A stretch of 64,000 nt of DNA from NCBI RefSeq assembly GCF_005281475.1, contig NZ_CP040106.1:3934501-3998500 (forward strand), read 5' to 3'. The stretch is from Echinicola rosea. GTDB lineage: Bacteria > Bacteroidota > Bacteroidia > Cytophagales > Cyclobacteriaceae. Numbering within the stretch: the stretch's first letter is position 1; each line of letters opens with the position of its first letter. The notes under the pieces were generated by a model. The model was not told the DNA's origin. It was given only the letters and a program-made list of their open reading frames with translations, and did not search any database. The translations under genes were made by a program, and so were the position numbers. Shown here piece after piece: positions 10,572 to 20,495 of this stretch.

Positions 10572-11789
10572 TTAATTTCCTCCTTCTAACCAGTCAGGAC
10601 CAAGAAGCTCTTGCAGTTTTTTGTCATATTCTGCAGCTTTCTCTTCATTTTTCAGACGGGTATGGATAGAGTGTAGTATTCTCAAAATTTCAGTATTATC
10701 AGGCTTAAGCTCTACAGCTTTTTCGAAAAGAGGAATAGCTTTTTCATATAGACTGTCGGCTTCAGCCAGCATATCTTCGGATTTTGCTTCCCACTCATCA
10801 TCAGGAAGGTTGTTTACTTCATTGATGATCTCCCTTGCCTGATCGATATACACAGCACCGGCATAATAGTTACCTTCAAAGAAATCAGGATCAATTTCCA
10901 CTGTTTTCAAGTATTCTTCCAATGCCCCGTCGAGGTCACCGGATTGCTCTTTTAGGTAACCGTATCTCAAACGGATCGGTGCGTTGTTTGGATCTTGGTC
11001 AAGTGACTGCTTGATAGAAGCCATGGCCTCATCCATTTTCTCCAGTTGAAGCAAAAGCTGGATTTCAAATTCGGAAAGTCCCTTGTCATTTGGATACTCT
11101 TCACGTGCTTGTTTTACCAATCGGTAAGCTTCTTCCTGATCATCCTCTTGCTGATTGGCAATTTGGATAAGGAAGTAATATGCATTTAACTTATTGTATT
11201 CAGGAACATCAAGCAGCATCGTCAAATACTTCTTGGCCGCATCATAGTCTTCTGCCATGTTGGCAGTATATCCAGCATTGAACACGATAGAAGTATCCTT
11301 CGGATCAATGTCTGCAGCAATAGCAAAGAACTTGGATGCCAATGCATGATCATCTACTTCGTATCTGCTAATGGCTTTGTTTACTGAAGAAGTCTTCAGT
11401 TTAAAGATTCCTTCTCCCTGAAGGTTTTCTGGAAGCCCTGGGACCACTTCCTTATAAATCTCTTTGCCTATTTTGCTGGTAGAATCATTACCGTCCATAT
11501 CAAGAGATTTTCTGAAAGCATCAAGTGCATTTCTACCTTTGCCTACTGTAGCCTCAGTATTAGAGGAATCGGCTACAAATTGGATAGTAAGGATTTTACC
11601 CTTAATTAAGAACGTTTCAGGATCGGCTCCCGTTTCGGGATCTTGCGTTGCCGTTTCGATGTCCGTGAGTGCTTCAGAAATATTCCCTTTTCTCAGGTTT
11701 TTTTCAGCTGATCTGACAACTTTTTTCTGGCCAAAGGCTACTGTAGAAGCCACACCGACCAAAGCCAATGATAAAATTAATTTCTTCAT
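10572..11789 (-). CDS. Exported TPR-repeat protein linked to gyrA
   Basis: A 405-residue protein with a signal peptide (about residues 1-20, ending ...STVAFGQ) followed by tetratricopeptide repeats. Repeat-like units are visible with the A-x(3)-F/Y and P spacing, for example the IDPKDTSIVFNAGYTA region, the LDQDPNNAPIRLRYGYL region and the VELKPDNTEILRILHSI region. TPR domains bind partner proteins; this one would act in the periplasm. It starts 10 bases after the gyrA stop, so it is probably cotranscribed with gyrA, although no functional link is apparent. Confidence 0.85.
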   Translation of the reverse strand: MKKLILSLALVGVASTVAFGQKKVVRSAEKNLRKGNISEALTDIETATQDPETGADPETFLIKGKILTIQFVADSSNTEATVGKGRNALDAFRKSLDMDGNDSTSKIGKEIYKEVVPGLPENLQGEGIFKLKTSSVNKAISRYEVDDHALASKFFAIAADIDPKDTSIVFNAGYTANMAEDYDAAKKYLTMLLDVPEYNKLNAYYFLIQIANQQEDDQEEAYRLVKQAREEYPNDKGLSEFEIQLLLQLEKMDEAMASIKQSLDQDPNNAPIRLRYGYLKEQSGDLDGALEEYLKTVEIDPDFFEGNYYAGAVYIDQAREIINEVNNLPDDEWEAKSEDMLAEADSLYEKAIPLFEKAVELKPDNTEILRILHSIHTRLKNEEKAAEYDKKLQELLGPDWLEGGN

Positions 11790-11799
11790 TTTTGTCTAA

Positions 11800-14328
11800 T
11801 TATTCCTCTTTTGGTTTTTCGCTATCGTTTGATTCGTTTTGATTTTCGTCAGTCGTATCCTCAATTTCCTCGATGACCTCCTCTACTTGCTCTACTTTTG
11901 CAACAGAAGAAATCTCATCGTTTTCATTGAGCTTGATAAGGCGGACACCTTGCGTCGCTCGGCCCATGATCCGCAAACCAGCTACCGGGGTTCGGATGAT
12001 TATTCCTGATTTGTTGATGATCATTAAGTCGTCAGAATCAATTACTGACTTAATGGACACTAGGCTACCGGTCTTTTCGGTGACGTTCATTGCCTTCACT
12101 CCTTTTCCTCCCCTGTTGGTAATGCGGTATTCTTCCACTGCACTACGCTTTCCATAACCTTTCTCCGAAACGACCAATAAAGTGGCTTCCTCTCTGTTCA
12201 CACAAACCATGCCAACCACTTCGTCGTTCTCATCACTTAAGGTGATGGCTTTCACCCCAGTAGCCGTCCTTCCCATTGGCCTTACCACAGATTCATGGAA
12301 GTGGATGGCCCTACCGGATTTCGCTGCGATGATAATGTGTGAATCACCATGGGTGAGTTCCACATTTAGCAACTGGTCGTCTTCACGGATATTAAGGGCT
12401 ATGATCCCGTTGCTACGCGGTCGGGAATATTGCTCCAAGGTAGTTTTCTTGATCACACCATTTTTGGTAGCCATTACCAAGAAATTGTTCTGGATGTAAT
12501 CTTCATCGCTAAGATCTGCCACTTGTATGATCGAACGGATCTTATCGTCGCTTTCGATATTGATCAAATTCTGGATTGGGCGACCTTTGGATGTCTTGCT
12601 TCCCTCTGGAATTGCATAGGTTTTTAGCCAGAACAATTTCCCCTTATCGGTAAAGATCAGAAGGTAATTGTGCGTCGATGCCGAAAATAGGTATTCGGTA
12701 TAATCATCATCCTTGGTCCTTACTCCCCTCGAACCAACTCCTCCTCTACCTTGCGTACGATATTCCTTTAGGGCTGTTCTCTTGACATAGCCTTGATGGG
12801 ATACTGTAATGATGACCTCTTCATTAGGAATCATGTCCTCATAACTGAAATCCTCTGCGTTATGCTCGATTGTTGTTCTTCGCTCATCGTTATAACGCTC
12901 CTTGATTTCTGCCAGCTCAGTTTTGATGATTTCCATCCTTCTTTCCTTTTTCTCAAGGATGTCTTTCAGGTCTTCTATGAGAATCATCAATTCCTCGTAT
13001 TCCTTCTGGATCTTTTCGCGCTCCATGCCCGTCAATCGCTGGAGACGCATATCTAGGATGGCCCGGGCTTGAATCTCGGTCAGTTCGAATTTCTCCATTA
13101 AGCCTGTACGTGCTGTTTCCGGATCTCTGGAATTTCTGATGAGGCTAATGACTTCATCCAAATTGTCCAGGGCGATCAGGTACCCTTGAAGGATATGGGC
13201 ACGTTTTTCGGCTTCCTTCAATTCATATTCAGTCCTTCTGGTCACCACCTCATGACGGTGATTTACATAGTGGACTATTAGCTCTTTTAGATTTAGCGTA
13301 TAAGGCCGACCTTTTACCAGCGCCACATTATTGATGCTGAAGGACGTCTGCAATTGTGTTTGCTTGTACAGATTATTAAGGACTACATTAGCAATAGCAT
13401 CACGCTTAAGTTCGTAAACGATGCGCATTCCGCGGCGATCAGATTCATCCCTAATAGCTGAAATCCCCTCTAATTTTTTCTCTTGGATCAATTGAGCGGT
13501 TTTCTCAATCATGTTGGCTTTATTGACCAAGTAAGGAATTTCATTGATGATGATCATTTCCTTTCCTGTATCTTTGGTCTCCACCGTGGCTTTGCCACGC
13601 ATGACCACTCTTCCCCTGCCCGTCTCATAGGCAGACTTTACACCATTATAGCCATAAATGATACCTCCTGTTGGGAAATCAGGGGCGATGACATGTTTCA
13701 TCAATTCCTCAACCGTGATATCATTGTTTTCGATATAGGCTATCGTTCCGTCAATGACTTCTCCAAGCTGATGAGGAGCCATATTGGTAGCCATCCCTAC
13801 AGCGATACCCGAGGCACCATTCAGCAATAGGGCGGGTATTTTGGCCGGTAATACGACAGGTTCCTTTAAGGAGTCATCAAAGTTTAACTGGAAGTCAACA
13901 GTTTCCTTATTGATATCCGTCAATAATTCCTCGGCGATTCTTTTTAACCTCGCCTCAGTATAACGCATGGCGGCGGCGTTGTCACCATCAATGGAACCAA
14001 AGTTCCCTTGTGGATCTACCAACGGATACCTTAAGGACCAATCCTGTGCCATCCTTACCATGGTCTCGTACACGGCACTATCACCATGGGGGTGATATTT
14101 ACCGAGTACTTCCCCTACGATCCTTGCTGATTTTTTATAGGGTTTATTATGAAGTACTCCCAGTTCCTGCATTCCAAAAAGAATTCTGCGGTGTACTGGC
14201 TTCATGCCATCTCTTACATCTGGAAGTGCTCTGGAAACAATCACCGACATCGAATAATCGATGTAGGCACCTCGCATTTCTTCTTCGATGTTAATCGGTA
14301 TTATGTTCTCGTTTTCTCCTTCGGCCAT
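11800..14328 (-). CDS. gyrA: DNA gyrase subunit A
   Basis: An 842-residue type IIA topoisomerase subunit that breaks and rejoins DNA for ATP-driven negative supercoiling with GyrB. The catalytic tyrosine is Tyr123 in [10 protein letters not shown]. The quinolone-resistance region reads [17 protein letters not shown] with Ser84 and Glu88, so no common resistance change is seen. The C-terminal pinwheel blades are present, and the GyrA box appears as TNRGGKG in place of the QRRGGKG of E. coli. The acidic C-terminal tail (rich in E, D and N) is also normal for GyrA. The downstream TPR gene follows after 10 bases. Confidence 0.97.
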   Translation of the reverse strand: MAEGENENIIPINIEEEMRGAYIDYSMSVIVSRALPDVRDGMKPVHRRILFGMQELGVLHNKPYKKSARIVGEVLGKYHPHGDSAVYETMVRMAQDWSLRYPLVDPQGNFGSIDGDNAAAMRYTEARLKRIAEELLTDINKETVDFQLNFDDSLKEPVVLPAKIPALLLNGASGIAVGMATNMAPHQLGEVIDGTIAYIENNDITVEELMKHVIAPDFPTGGIIYGYNGVKSAYETGRGRVVMRGKATVETKDTGKEMIIINEIPYLVNKANMIEKTAQLIQEKKLEGISAIRDESDRRGMRIVYELKRDAIANVVLNNLYKQTQLQTSFSINNVALVKGRPYTLNLKELIVHYVNHRHEVVTRRTEYELKEAEKRAHILQGYLIALDNLDEVISLIRNSRDPETARTGLMEKFELTEIQARAILDMRLQRLTGMEREKIQKEYEELMILIEDLKDILEKKERRMEIIKTELAEIKERYNDERRTTIEHNAEDFSYEDMIPNEEVIITVSHQGYVKRTALKEYRTQGRGGVGSRGVRTKDDDYTEYLFSASTHNYLLIFTDKGKLFWLKTYAIPEGSKTSKGRPIQNLINIESDDKIRSIIQVADLSDEDYIQNNFLVMATKNGVIKKTTLEQYSRPRSNGIIALNIREDDQLLNVELTHGDSHIIIAAKSGRAIHFHESVVRPMGRTATGVKAITLSDENDEVVGMVCVNREEATLLVVSEKGYGKRSAVEEYRITNRGGKGVKAMNVTEKTGSLVSIKSVIDSDDLMIINKSGIIIRTPVAGLRIMGRATQGVRLIKLNENDEISSVAKVEQVEEVIEEIEDTTDENQNESNDSEKPKEE

Positions 14329-14422
14329 ATGTTGAATTTCTCAATATAAGGTTGCAAGATAATAAAAAGAATAACGTTTTAAAATACTATTTTTCCTTTC
14401 AAATGGGTTTTATTACCGCTTT

Positions 14423-15466
14423 TTAATACCATTGGCCTACCTTCCGATTTTGCATGTGCCAGATAGAACTTCCGCGATATTCCACTCCGTTGTGTAAGTG
14501 TTTCATTTTCACCCCACATCCGGGTATTTTGCACCGCTTGGTACCAGGTAATCGCAGGGCTACACCTAGATTGATGGTAAAAAGTTTTTGCTCCAACATC
14601 TGGGCTTCTTCCATTCCCTCTAGTTGGTAATTAAACTTTCTGAATGATGCGTTGGGCTTTAGGAATATTTTGGTGTATTCTGAAAATTCCCGCTCTATCC
14701 TCAACCCAATGGCATAATACGGCTCTGTTGCAGTTAACGTATTGTCATAGCTTTCCTGGATATTGATGGAGCCATATTCCGCCTCTAATGTAAACCTCCA
14801 AGGGTAGTTTTGCTCCATCCGCAATTTACGCTCCGCCTGCATATAGTGATTGTTACCGCTATATTTTCTGTATTTCCAGTTCAGCAAGGCCCTTCTCCTT
14901 TTGGCATCGTACAGCACAAGCCCCAAAGTACCGTACATTTTATCAAAGACGTATTTGTCATTTGTAAAGGTGAATTGATAGGAATCGCTTTCCATCGCGG
15001 CCATACTCCCCATCTCTCTTCCATATCCACCACCTATTGTAAACAGCCCAAAAAGATCAATACGAACCCCGGCATCGAAAGGTATAGCACTACTATTGGA
15101 CTCAAAAACCGTGGTTTCCCCTGCCGCAATGGCTTGTGAATTGCTGTTATCATTTAGGATGCTAATCGGATAATTTTCAGGCATGGCGCTGCTAAAATCC
15201 ATATTGTTTAAGTGCATGCCATATCCTCCACTGAGCTCCAAGGAAATCTTACTGATGATTCCCCGTGTAATGTTTCCTACTCCGCTGTCACTTCTACGGG
15301 TTTTCTCTGGCCTGGCTTTGGTATCGATTCCAAATATATCTTCTTCTTGAGCCTGTACTATTCCACTTGAAATAAACATGATTAATACCACTATAAATGA
15401 AGGCTTTATACTATTTAAGAGTACAGGGTACTTAATAGAAAAAGATAACGCTCTATTTGTCGTCAT
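14423..15466 (-). CDS. Exported protein of unknown function, probably an outer membrane beta-barrel
   Basis: A 347-residue protein with a hydrophobic N-terminal export signal ending near SGIVQAQ (about residue 40). An internal ATG at about residue 30 is an alternative start with a shorter signal. The mature part is rich in alternating hydrophobic and aromatic strands (for example RFTLEAEYGSINIQESYD and KIFLKPNASFRKFNYQLEG), which suggests a beta-barrel of the outer membrane. The end contains a Cys-containing KRCKIPGCGVKMKH segment resembling the C-terminal part of unnamed outer membrane proteins of Bacteroidota. I do not recognise a named family. Confidence 0.65.
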   Translation of the reverse strand: MTTNRALSFSIKYPVLLNSIKPSFIVVLIMFISSGIVQAQEEDIFGIDTKARPEKTRRSDSGVGNITRGIISKISLELSGGYGMHLNNMDFSSAMPENYPISILNDNSNSQAIAAGETTVFESNSSAIPFDAGVRIDLFGLFTIGGGYGREMGSMAAMESDSYQFTFTNDKYVFDKMYGTLGLVLYDAKRRRALLNWKYRKYSGNNHYMQAERKLRMEQNYPWRFTLEAEYGSINIQESYDNTLTATEPYYAIGLRIEREFSEYTKIFLKPNASFRKFNYQLEGMEEAQMLEQKLFTINLGVALRLPGTKRCKIPGCGVKMKHLHNGVEYRGSSIWHMQNRKVGQWY

Positions 15467-15583
15467 GGGTAGTTGTTGATTTACGTAGTTTCTTCAATCG
15501 TTGGTTGCTAAATTTAAGTAATTCAACTTATATTTTCACGGGATTCAGCTTTATTCTTATTTCCAGTGAAAAACTAAACCAAA

Positions 15584-15611
15584 AAAGCCCTCCAATAAAT
15601 TAGAGGGCTTT
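15584..15611 (-). terminator. Intrinsic terminator
   Basis: AAAGCCCTC (15584-15592) pairs with GAGGGCTTT (15603-15611) over a 10-base loop. It lies 26 bases beyond the stop of the small exported protein gene at 15637. Confidence 0.8.
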
Positions 15612-15636
15612 ATAAAGGATTTTCGTCGGCTATTCA

Positions 15637-16146
15637 TTAAGCGCCATCGCCTTCCTCTTCTTCAGAGGCTCTTGCACTTGCTTTTTCGGCGATTAATTCA
15701 TCTACTTTTGACTTTACAGCTGGATCAGTTTTCATGGCTGCATTTACTTTATTATAAGTAGCCGCACCCAGAACCTCATCATCTTTGATCAGGGTGATCA
15801 TTCTTTCTTTGATCACGTCAGAAAGGGAGTTTTTGGTATCTAGTATTTTCTGGTATTCGGCTTTCTCCTCATCCGTAATGCTGATCTCAGCAAGTTTGGC
15901 ATCATCTCCCCACGCTTCCTTGATCTCATTGTACCTTGCCACATCAAATACATCATTATCTTTGATCATGCTCTCCAGATCCGCTTGCTTTACTTCCATG
16001 AAATGGTTCACGGAATCCTTCATGCTAGCAAATTTTTCAATCTCTTCATCAGTAACTGGTTCAGCTTCACTGTCTTCTTGCTGAGCTTGAACAGCTACAC
16101 TCATTAAACACATCATTAACAATGCCCATCCAAATAAACGCTTCAT
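15637..16146 (-). CDS. Small exported protein, DUF4168-like
   Basis: A 169-residue protein with a signal peptide (residues 1-21, ending AVQAQ) and an acidic helical mature part. Two similar helical units of about 60 residues are visible: EIEKFASMKDSVNHFM...VFDVARYNEIKEAW and AEYQKILDTKNSLSDVI...VLGAATYNKVNAAM, each with a Y-N-x-I/V core and a following D/P turn. This resembles the DUF4168 pattern, whose members are secreted and of unknown role. The C-terminus is a run of acidic residues. It is a single gene with its own terminator. Confidence 0.7.
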   Translation of the reverse strand: MKRLFGWALLMMCLMSVAVQAQQEDSEAEPVTDEEIEKFASMKDSVNHFMEVKQADLESMIKDNDVFDVARYNEIKEAWGDDAKLAEISITDEEKAEYQKILDTKNSLSDVIKERMITLIKDDEVLGAATYNKVNAAMKTDPAVKSKVDELIAEKASARASEEEEGDGA

Positions 16147-16303
16147 CTTTCTTAATCTTTTTAGTGAATATTCTTAAAGTAAACTAAATTCCAATAAAAG
16201 GCATTACAGTTAATTAAGCAAGGAAATTTCCTTAAAAATCCTTAATTTTTTGTCCAAAAAACATTTTTATTGGAAAGAATTAGGTATTAATCACCGGATT
16301 ACG

Positions 16304-16954
16304 TTACAGTTCTTTTAACGCTGAAATGGTTGCTTTAGGATCCTCTGCATCAAACACAAAACTGCCTGCCACCAAAATATCCGCGCCGGCATCGATCAAC
16401 TTATAGGCGTTTTCCATGTTTACACCACCATCAATTTCAATTTTTGCTTGGGAGCCTGATGCAGTAATGATGGCCTTCAGGTTACGTACTTTCTCATAAG
16501 TGTGTTCGATGAACTGTTGTCCCCCAAATCCAGGGTTTACGGACATGATAATCACTGTATCGAGTTCACGGATAATGTCCCTTAACAGTTCCACATTGGT
16601 ATGAGGATTGATGGCCACACCAGCTTTACAGTCCTGTTCACGAATCGCTTGGACTGTCCTGTGCAAGTGTTGGCATGCTTCAAAATGTACCGTTATGGTC
16701 TCTGCACCAGCCTCTTTAAATGCGCTCAAATACTGATCAGGGTTTACGATCATCAGGTGCACATCTAGCGGCTTTTCCGCGTGCTCCTGAATGGCCCGCA
16801 CAACTGGAAAACCAAAAGAAATATTGGGGACAAAAACGCCATCCATGATATCGACATGAATGAGATCCGCTTCGGAATCATTGATCATTTCGATTGCTGA
16901 TTGAAGATTGGCAAAATCAGCAGCCAATACTGACGGGGCAATTAGGGTATCCAT
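16304..16954 (-). CDS. rpe: Ribulose-phosphate 3-epimerase
   Basis: A 216-residue TIM-barrel enzyme interconverting ribulose 5-phosphate and xylulose 5-phosphate in the pentose phosphate pathway. Metal and catalytic residues are in LIAPSVLAADFANL, HVDIMDGVFVPNISFG and DVHLMI, with the conserved MSVNPGFGGQQFI and the IDGGVN and GADILVAGSFVF segments near the C-terminus. The frame is open from an ATG at 17002, but the conserved N-terminus begins at the ATG at 16954, and I prefer that. Confidence 0.96.
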   Translation of the reverse strand: MDTLIAPSVLAADFANLQSAIEMINDSEADLIHVDIMDGVFVPNISFGFPVVRAIQEHAEKPLDVHLMIVNPDQYLSAFKEAGAETITVHFEACQHLHRTVQAIREQDCKAGVAINPHTNVELLRDIIRELDTVIIMSVNPGFGGQQFIEHTYEKVRNLKAIITASGSQAKIEIDGGVNMENAYKLIDAGADILVAGSFVFDAEDPKATISALKEL

Positions 16955-17058
16955 AGTAACAATTGGGTTTAGCTTACACAAAATGAAGCATAAAGAAAAC
17001 AAAAAAAATGCAAATTCTGGAATAGATGGACGACCTTTTCAAAATTTACTCCTTACCG

Positions 17059-18711
17059 TTATTTTATAATGATTTTATGCCGCTCGATATTAAGTCCTTC
17101 CATCAACTGTACGACATAAAACCCGCTGTTTACCTTGGCGATTTCCACTTCATAGGGAACGTCATTGGAGGATCTTTCCAGTTGGTCTTGATTGATTACC
17201 TGCCCATTTTGGTTGAATAGTGTAAATTCACACGCTTCTTTACTTCCAAATTGGATGAAAAGCTCCTTACCATCTGTTGGATTGGGATAGATTTTGGTGT
17301 TGGCCACTTCTGGTCTGGCCACTACATCCAGGATTTCCCCGTAATATGCCAATTCAAAATCAGGAATGCCATAGCCCAGCTGATTGTCCGGATTCTTAAA
17401 TTGACTGCTGCTTTGTATAATATAATGGATTAGTTCGTCCTTGGTCCACTCGGGCTTTCCTTGCCACAATCCAGCGGCGAGCGCTGAAATTTGGGGAGCG
17501 GAAAAGGACGTTCCGCTTGCGGTGGTCGTAGCATTCGCACCTTGCCATAGCCTTACACTCCTGCCCAAGGCTACTACATCAGGCTTAATCCGACCATCGG
17601 CTGTTGGCCCTACAGAACTGAAGCTCGCCTTGGTAAGCCCTTGATTTACAGCGCCAACAGATAAGATACCATCCGCATCCGCCGGTGCCGAAATGGTCGT
17701 CTCTGAGTTGCTGCCTTCATTACCGGCACTGTTGACTACCAAAATCCCTCTGTCAGCAGCCATAGTCGCCCCTTGCGTGATAATGGCCGTCTCGCCGTCA
17801 AGGTCTGACTTTTTATAATCCATTGATGATTCATTGAAGGTCATGTAGCCAAGTGAGCTGCTTATGATATCCACTCCCAGACTGTCTGCAAATTCCGCAG
17901 CTCGTACCCAGTTATATTCTTCAATGCGGTATTCAGAGGCCACATCTTCAGTGATGCACAAGACATATTCTGCATCATAAGCGCCTGCCACAAGGGTACT
18001 GGCATCATTGGATGCTATCAAGGATAGCGCGGCCGTACCATGGGTTTCAGATCTGAAAACATTGCCTGACCAAGGCATGACAAAATCCCTCGTGGCAATA
18101 ATTTGATTGTTGTCAAAGAGATGTTTCATCCCTTCTATCTCATCGGTATTTAAAAAACCACCATCAAAGACCGCTATGGTCACTCCCTTACCTGTAAGTC
18201 CTTCTGCATGCATCTTGGGGATACCGATCAGGTTATTCTGAAAGGCATAATCTTCTTCGTCTTTGGTTTTGGACAATAAACGAATGCGAACAGGATGATT
18301 TAGGATGTTGGACCTCTGTTCTCTATTATCTGTATAGAAGCCCTTGGCAATCAACTCTATGCCCTCCTCCTCTACAAATGGCAGTTTCTTTACCGCAGCT
18401 ATCTGCTCATCCGTGGCTACAACAATGGAGGCATTCATCCATTTACTGTTGTACTGTACATTGATTACAATATCCTTGACCGCGTCAATATATTGCTCGG
18501 ATACAGGCAGGTCTGTGCTGTCCAAAACCACTGCATTGCGCTCACGCCTATCTATTGCCTTTTGGCTGAGAAACGCCGTAGGTTCGTCCAAATGGAAATT
18601 TTCTTGCGGCTTATACTTGTAATGAATTGCATACCTATCCTGCCCTTTTACCGCTGCTGCAGAAAGGATGATTAAGCTGACAGCAGTGATAAATCTCCTA
18701 ATATTGTCCAT
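17059..18711 (-). CDS. Secreted subtilisin-like serine protease with T9SS sorting domain
   Basis: A 550-residue S8-family peptidase with a signal peptide (residues 1-23). The catalytic triad is Asp183 (IAVFDGGF), His224 (SETHGTAA) and Ser402 (ASGTSFSAP), with the oxyanion Asn331 in NSAGNEGS. An N-terminal propeptide of about 130 residues precedes the domain. The last 75 residues (from KIYPNPTDGKE to the GFYVVQL and HKIIIK end) form a type A type IX secretion C-terminal domain, so the enzyme is probably exported across the outer membrane by the T9SS. Its start codon lies within the end of the upstream lipoprotein gene (14-base overlap), which suggests cotranslation. Confidence 0.92.
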   Translation of the reverse strand: MDNIRRFITAVSLIILSAAAVKGQDRYAIHYKYKPQENFHLDEPTAFLSQKAIDRRERNAVVLDSTDLPVSEQYIDAVKDIVINVQYNSKWMNASIVVATDEQIAAVKKLPFVEEEGIELIAKGFYTDNREQRSNILNHPVRIRLLSKTKDEEDYAFQNNLIGIPKMHAEGLTGKGVTIAVFDGGFLNTDEIEGMKHLFDNNQIIATRDFVMPWSGNVFRSETHGTAALSLIASNDASTLVAGAYDAEYVLCITEDVASEYRIEEYNWVRAAEFADSLGVDIISSSLGYMTFNESSMDYKKSDLDGETAIITQGATMAADRGILVVNSAGNEGSNSETTISAPADADGILSVGAVNQGLTKASFSSVGPTADGRIKPDVVALGRSVRLWQGANATTTASGTSFSAPQISALAAGLWQGKPEWTKDELIHYIIQSSSQFKNPDNQLGYGIPDFELAYYGEILDVVARPEVANTKIYPNPTDGKELFIQFGSKEACEFTLFNQNGQVINQDQLERSSNDVPYEVEIAKVNSGFYVVQLMEGLNIERHKIIIK

Positions 18712-19375
18712 TATAGATCAGTTTCAAATGTGATAAACGACCATTTTCAATTATTTGTTCGCCAAGACAATCATTTCTAGAGCAATAGGTCAAATTTTCA
18801 ATATACTGCTCTACCATACCTACTCCCTTCGCATAGACTTCATAGCGATTGTCCCTGATGGTTATCTGGTCATCTTCTTGTTCCTGCAGCACTTTTACAG
18901 CGTTTTCATAGGTATTGCCATTGACCTCATATCTTCCAAGTTCCTCAGAAGAATACAAATCTTCTGCAACTGAATTATACACGTTGGCATCCCAGGTTTT
19001 TTGGCTTGATGGCGGAAATACCAACGGTATAGTAGCCAAGTTTTCGCTGGATCTCAAAAGGGCATTCTTATTTATTTGCAAGGTATATACCGAGTGGTCC
19101 TGCCAAGTGGATTGATCGGTGGATTTTTCCCTTACGACACGAAAAATAAGTCCTCCTTCTGCGTCAATATAGCTGTCAGTAATCCTATCCCGATAATAAA
19201 AAGTAGTTGATTCGCTGTCACCAGCCCCAAAATACAAGGTTTGGTCCACGGCATAAACCCAAAAACGGGAAACTTCTAGAGGCATGTAATCATGCCCCAA
19301 GTCCGCTGGCTCAGCAGCATCAGTCTGACATCCGATGATCAATACAAATATGAGATAATGTAGAAATTTCCTCAT
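18698..19375 (-). CDS. Lipoprotein of unknown function
   Basis: A 225-residue protein with a lipoprotein signal peptide: MRKFLHYLIFVLIIGC places the lipidated cysteine at residue 16. The mature part has beta-strand-rich segments with aromatic residues (FWVYAVDQTLYFGAG, RYEVYAKGVGMVEQYI) and a CSRNDC pair near the end. The GMVEQYIENL region resembles the mid-part of secreted proteins commonly placed next to T9SS substrates. The gene overlaps the subtilase start by 14 bases, so the two are probably one operon. No function is known. Confidence 0.7.
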   Translation of the reverse strand: MRKFLHYLIFVLIIGCQTDAAEPADLGHDYMPLEVSRFWVYAVDQTLYFGAGDSESTTFYYRDRITDSYIDAEGGLIFRVVREKSTDQSTWQDHSVYTLQINKNALLRSSENLATIPLVFPPSSQKTWDANVYNSVAEDLYSSEELGRYEVNGNTYENAVKVLQEQEDDQITIRDNRYEVYAKGVGMVEQYIENLTYCSRNDCLGEQIIENGRLSHLKLIYNGQY

Positions 19376-19425
19376 TCAGTTCTTTTTTGCCACGATGCAA
19401 AAATACAATTTCCCTTGATACCTTC

Positions 19426-19566
19426 ATGGTTACCGACCCGAAAAAAGATTTTACACTGAATCACTTCGATAAAAAACTGGTCATTTCCCTTGTGCAGGAT
19501 TGCCTGTCAGGTGGCTCAGACTGGTCTGACGTGAAACAACAAAAAGTTGGTTTGCTGCTAAAATGA
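19426..19566 (+). CDS. Possible 46-residue protein of unknown function
   Basis: An ATG frame of 46 codons starting MVTDPKKDFTLNHFDKKLV and ending in VGLLLK. The composition is protein-like, with helix-friendly residues and no long low-complexity tract, but no family is recognised. Its stop overlaps the ATG of the next small frame (ATGA). It may be a real small gene or a chance frame in a 490-base intergenic stretch that also contains a palindrome. Treat as tentative. Confidence 0.25.
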   Translation: MVTDPKKDFTLNHFDKKLVISLVQDCLSGGSDWSDVKQQKVGLLLK

Positions 19567-19727
19567 AGAGGGATGTCTGGGCAAGGGCTGGCTTTTATTT
19601 TAGCCAAATTCCCCTGATGATGCTGCGCATTCAAGGTGGTGCTGCTGCAGAGCATTCAGAAGGAATGTGTCAATGCTGTCTCACAATTGAACAAATCGTC
19701 ATCAAGAGCGAAGTGAAGCCTGGCTGA
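19563..19727 (+). CDS. Possible 54-residue protein of unknown function
   Basis: A second ATG frame, overlapping the previous one by 4 bases (ATGA), starting MKRDVWARAGFYFSQIPLMM and containing a CQCC cysteine cluster. It ends inside the palindrome at 19724-19743. Reading frames over dispersed repeats often look like this, so it may be part of a repeat element rather than a gene. Confidence 0.2.
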   Translation: MKRDVWARAGFYFSQIPLMMLRIQGGAAAEHSEGMCQCCLTIEQIVIKSEVKPG

Positions 19728-19743
19728 CGGGCATAGCCGTCAG
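19724..19743. repeat. Intergenic palindrome
   Basis: CTGACGG (19724-19730) and CCGTCAG (19737-19743) form a perfect 7-bp stem with loop GCATAG. No T-run follows, so it is not a standard terminator. It resembles the short REP-like hairpins found dispersed in Bacteroidota genomes. Confidence 0.5.
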
Positions 19744-19822
19744 GCTAACGCATCATATACTTTTTTATAGCGGAACTGGCATGTCAGTATGGCCAAGGTT
19801 TAGAAATCGTGGCTTTTCTACT

Positions 19823-19830
19823 TATCTTTG
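19823..19830 (+). promoter_or_regulatory. Possible -7 box upstream of the TrpF-like gene
   Basis: TATCTTTG matches the Bacteroidota -7 pattern TAnnTTTG and lies 38 bases before the ATG at 19869. No convincing -33 box is seen. Confidence 0.35.
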
Positions 19831-19868
19831 GCTCGATAAAAAAAGAGAATAGAAAATAACAGATAAGA

Positions 19869-20495
19869 ATGGCCCTCAAGACATTTGTAAAGATCAGTAC
19901 TGTAAATAACTTAAGCGATGCGCGATACTGTGCAGGAATGTATGTAAACCTCATGGGATTCAACCTGGAGCAAGAGAATAAGGATTATATGGCTCCAGAA
20001 AAATATCAAGAATTGACAGAATGGCTATCGGGATTAGATTATGTGGGTGAATTTGAGGCCAGTCATCCCGATAGTATTTTGGAAACCGCCAAAAATTATA
20101 AGGGACTAAGTTACCTTCAGGTAAATGAGGAGGCATTTTTGCAAATGTTAATCAATACATCTTATAAGCTTATCTTAAAGCAAGAAATAAAATCCCTTGG
20201 TGATCTGGAAGACCTTGCGGCCAAGGCCCAAACGTATCAAGAAAATGGCGTTTTACTATTGCTTGAATCGGGGAATTTAGAATTCAATGATGATGCCAGT
20301 AACTTGGTAAAGGAAATTGCGGAAAAGTGCGAAGTGTTACTTGGTTTTGGACTAGAGGCAGATACGGTAGAAAATCTGGTTAAGGACACAGGTGTAAAAG
20401 GAATTGCTATCAAAGGAGGCGACGAGATCAAGCCTGGCCTTAAGGACTTTGATGAATTAGCCGATATTCTGGAAGCATTGGAAGAGGAAGATTGA
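19869..20495 (+). CDS. Degenerate phosphoribosylanthranilate isomerase (TrpF)-like protein
   Basis: A 208-residue protein with the outline of the TrpF TIM barrel. The N-terminus (VKISTVNNLSDARYCAG...LMGFNLE) parallels the VKICG-T...DA...G...GF pattern, and the end (LLGFGLEADTVENLV, GIAIKGGDEIKPGLKDFDEL) parallels the GGL-x-x-x-N-V and DVSSGVE-x-PG-x-KD segments. The catalytic cysteine of TrpF is replaced (KISTV for KICG-T), and the catalytic aspartate position reads alanine in IAIKGGDE. It is therefore probably not a working TrpF isomerase. It may bind a phosphorylated ligand or have another role. It is a single plus-strand gene converging on the eCIS operon. Confidence 0.75.
   Translation: MALKTFVKISTVNNLSDARYCAGMYVNLMGFNLEQENKDYMAPEKYQELTEWLSGLDYVGEFEASHPDSILETAKNYKGLSYLQVNEEAFLQMLINTSYKLILKQEIKSLGDLEDLAAKAQTYQENGVLLLLESGNLEFNDDASNLVKEIAEKCEVLLGFGLEADTVENLVKDTGVKGIAIKGGDEIKPGLKDFDELADILEALEEED

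Noticed and set aside
19461..19655. Minus-strand frame rich in Cys, Pro and Ser
   Set aside because: Composition is typical of a shadow frame over a repeat-like stretch; no family.
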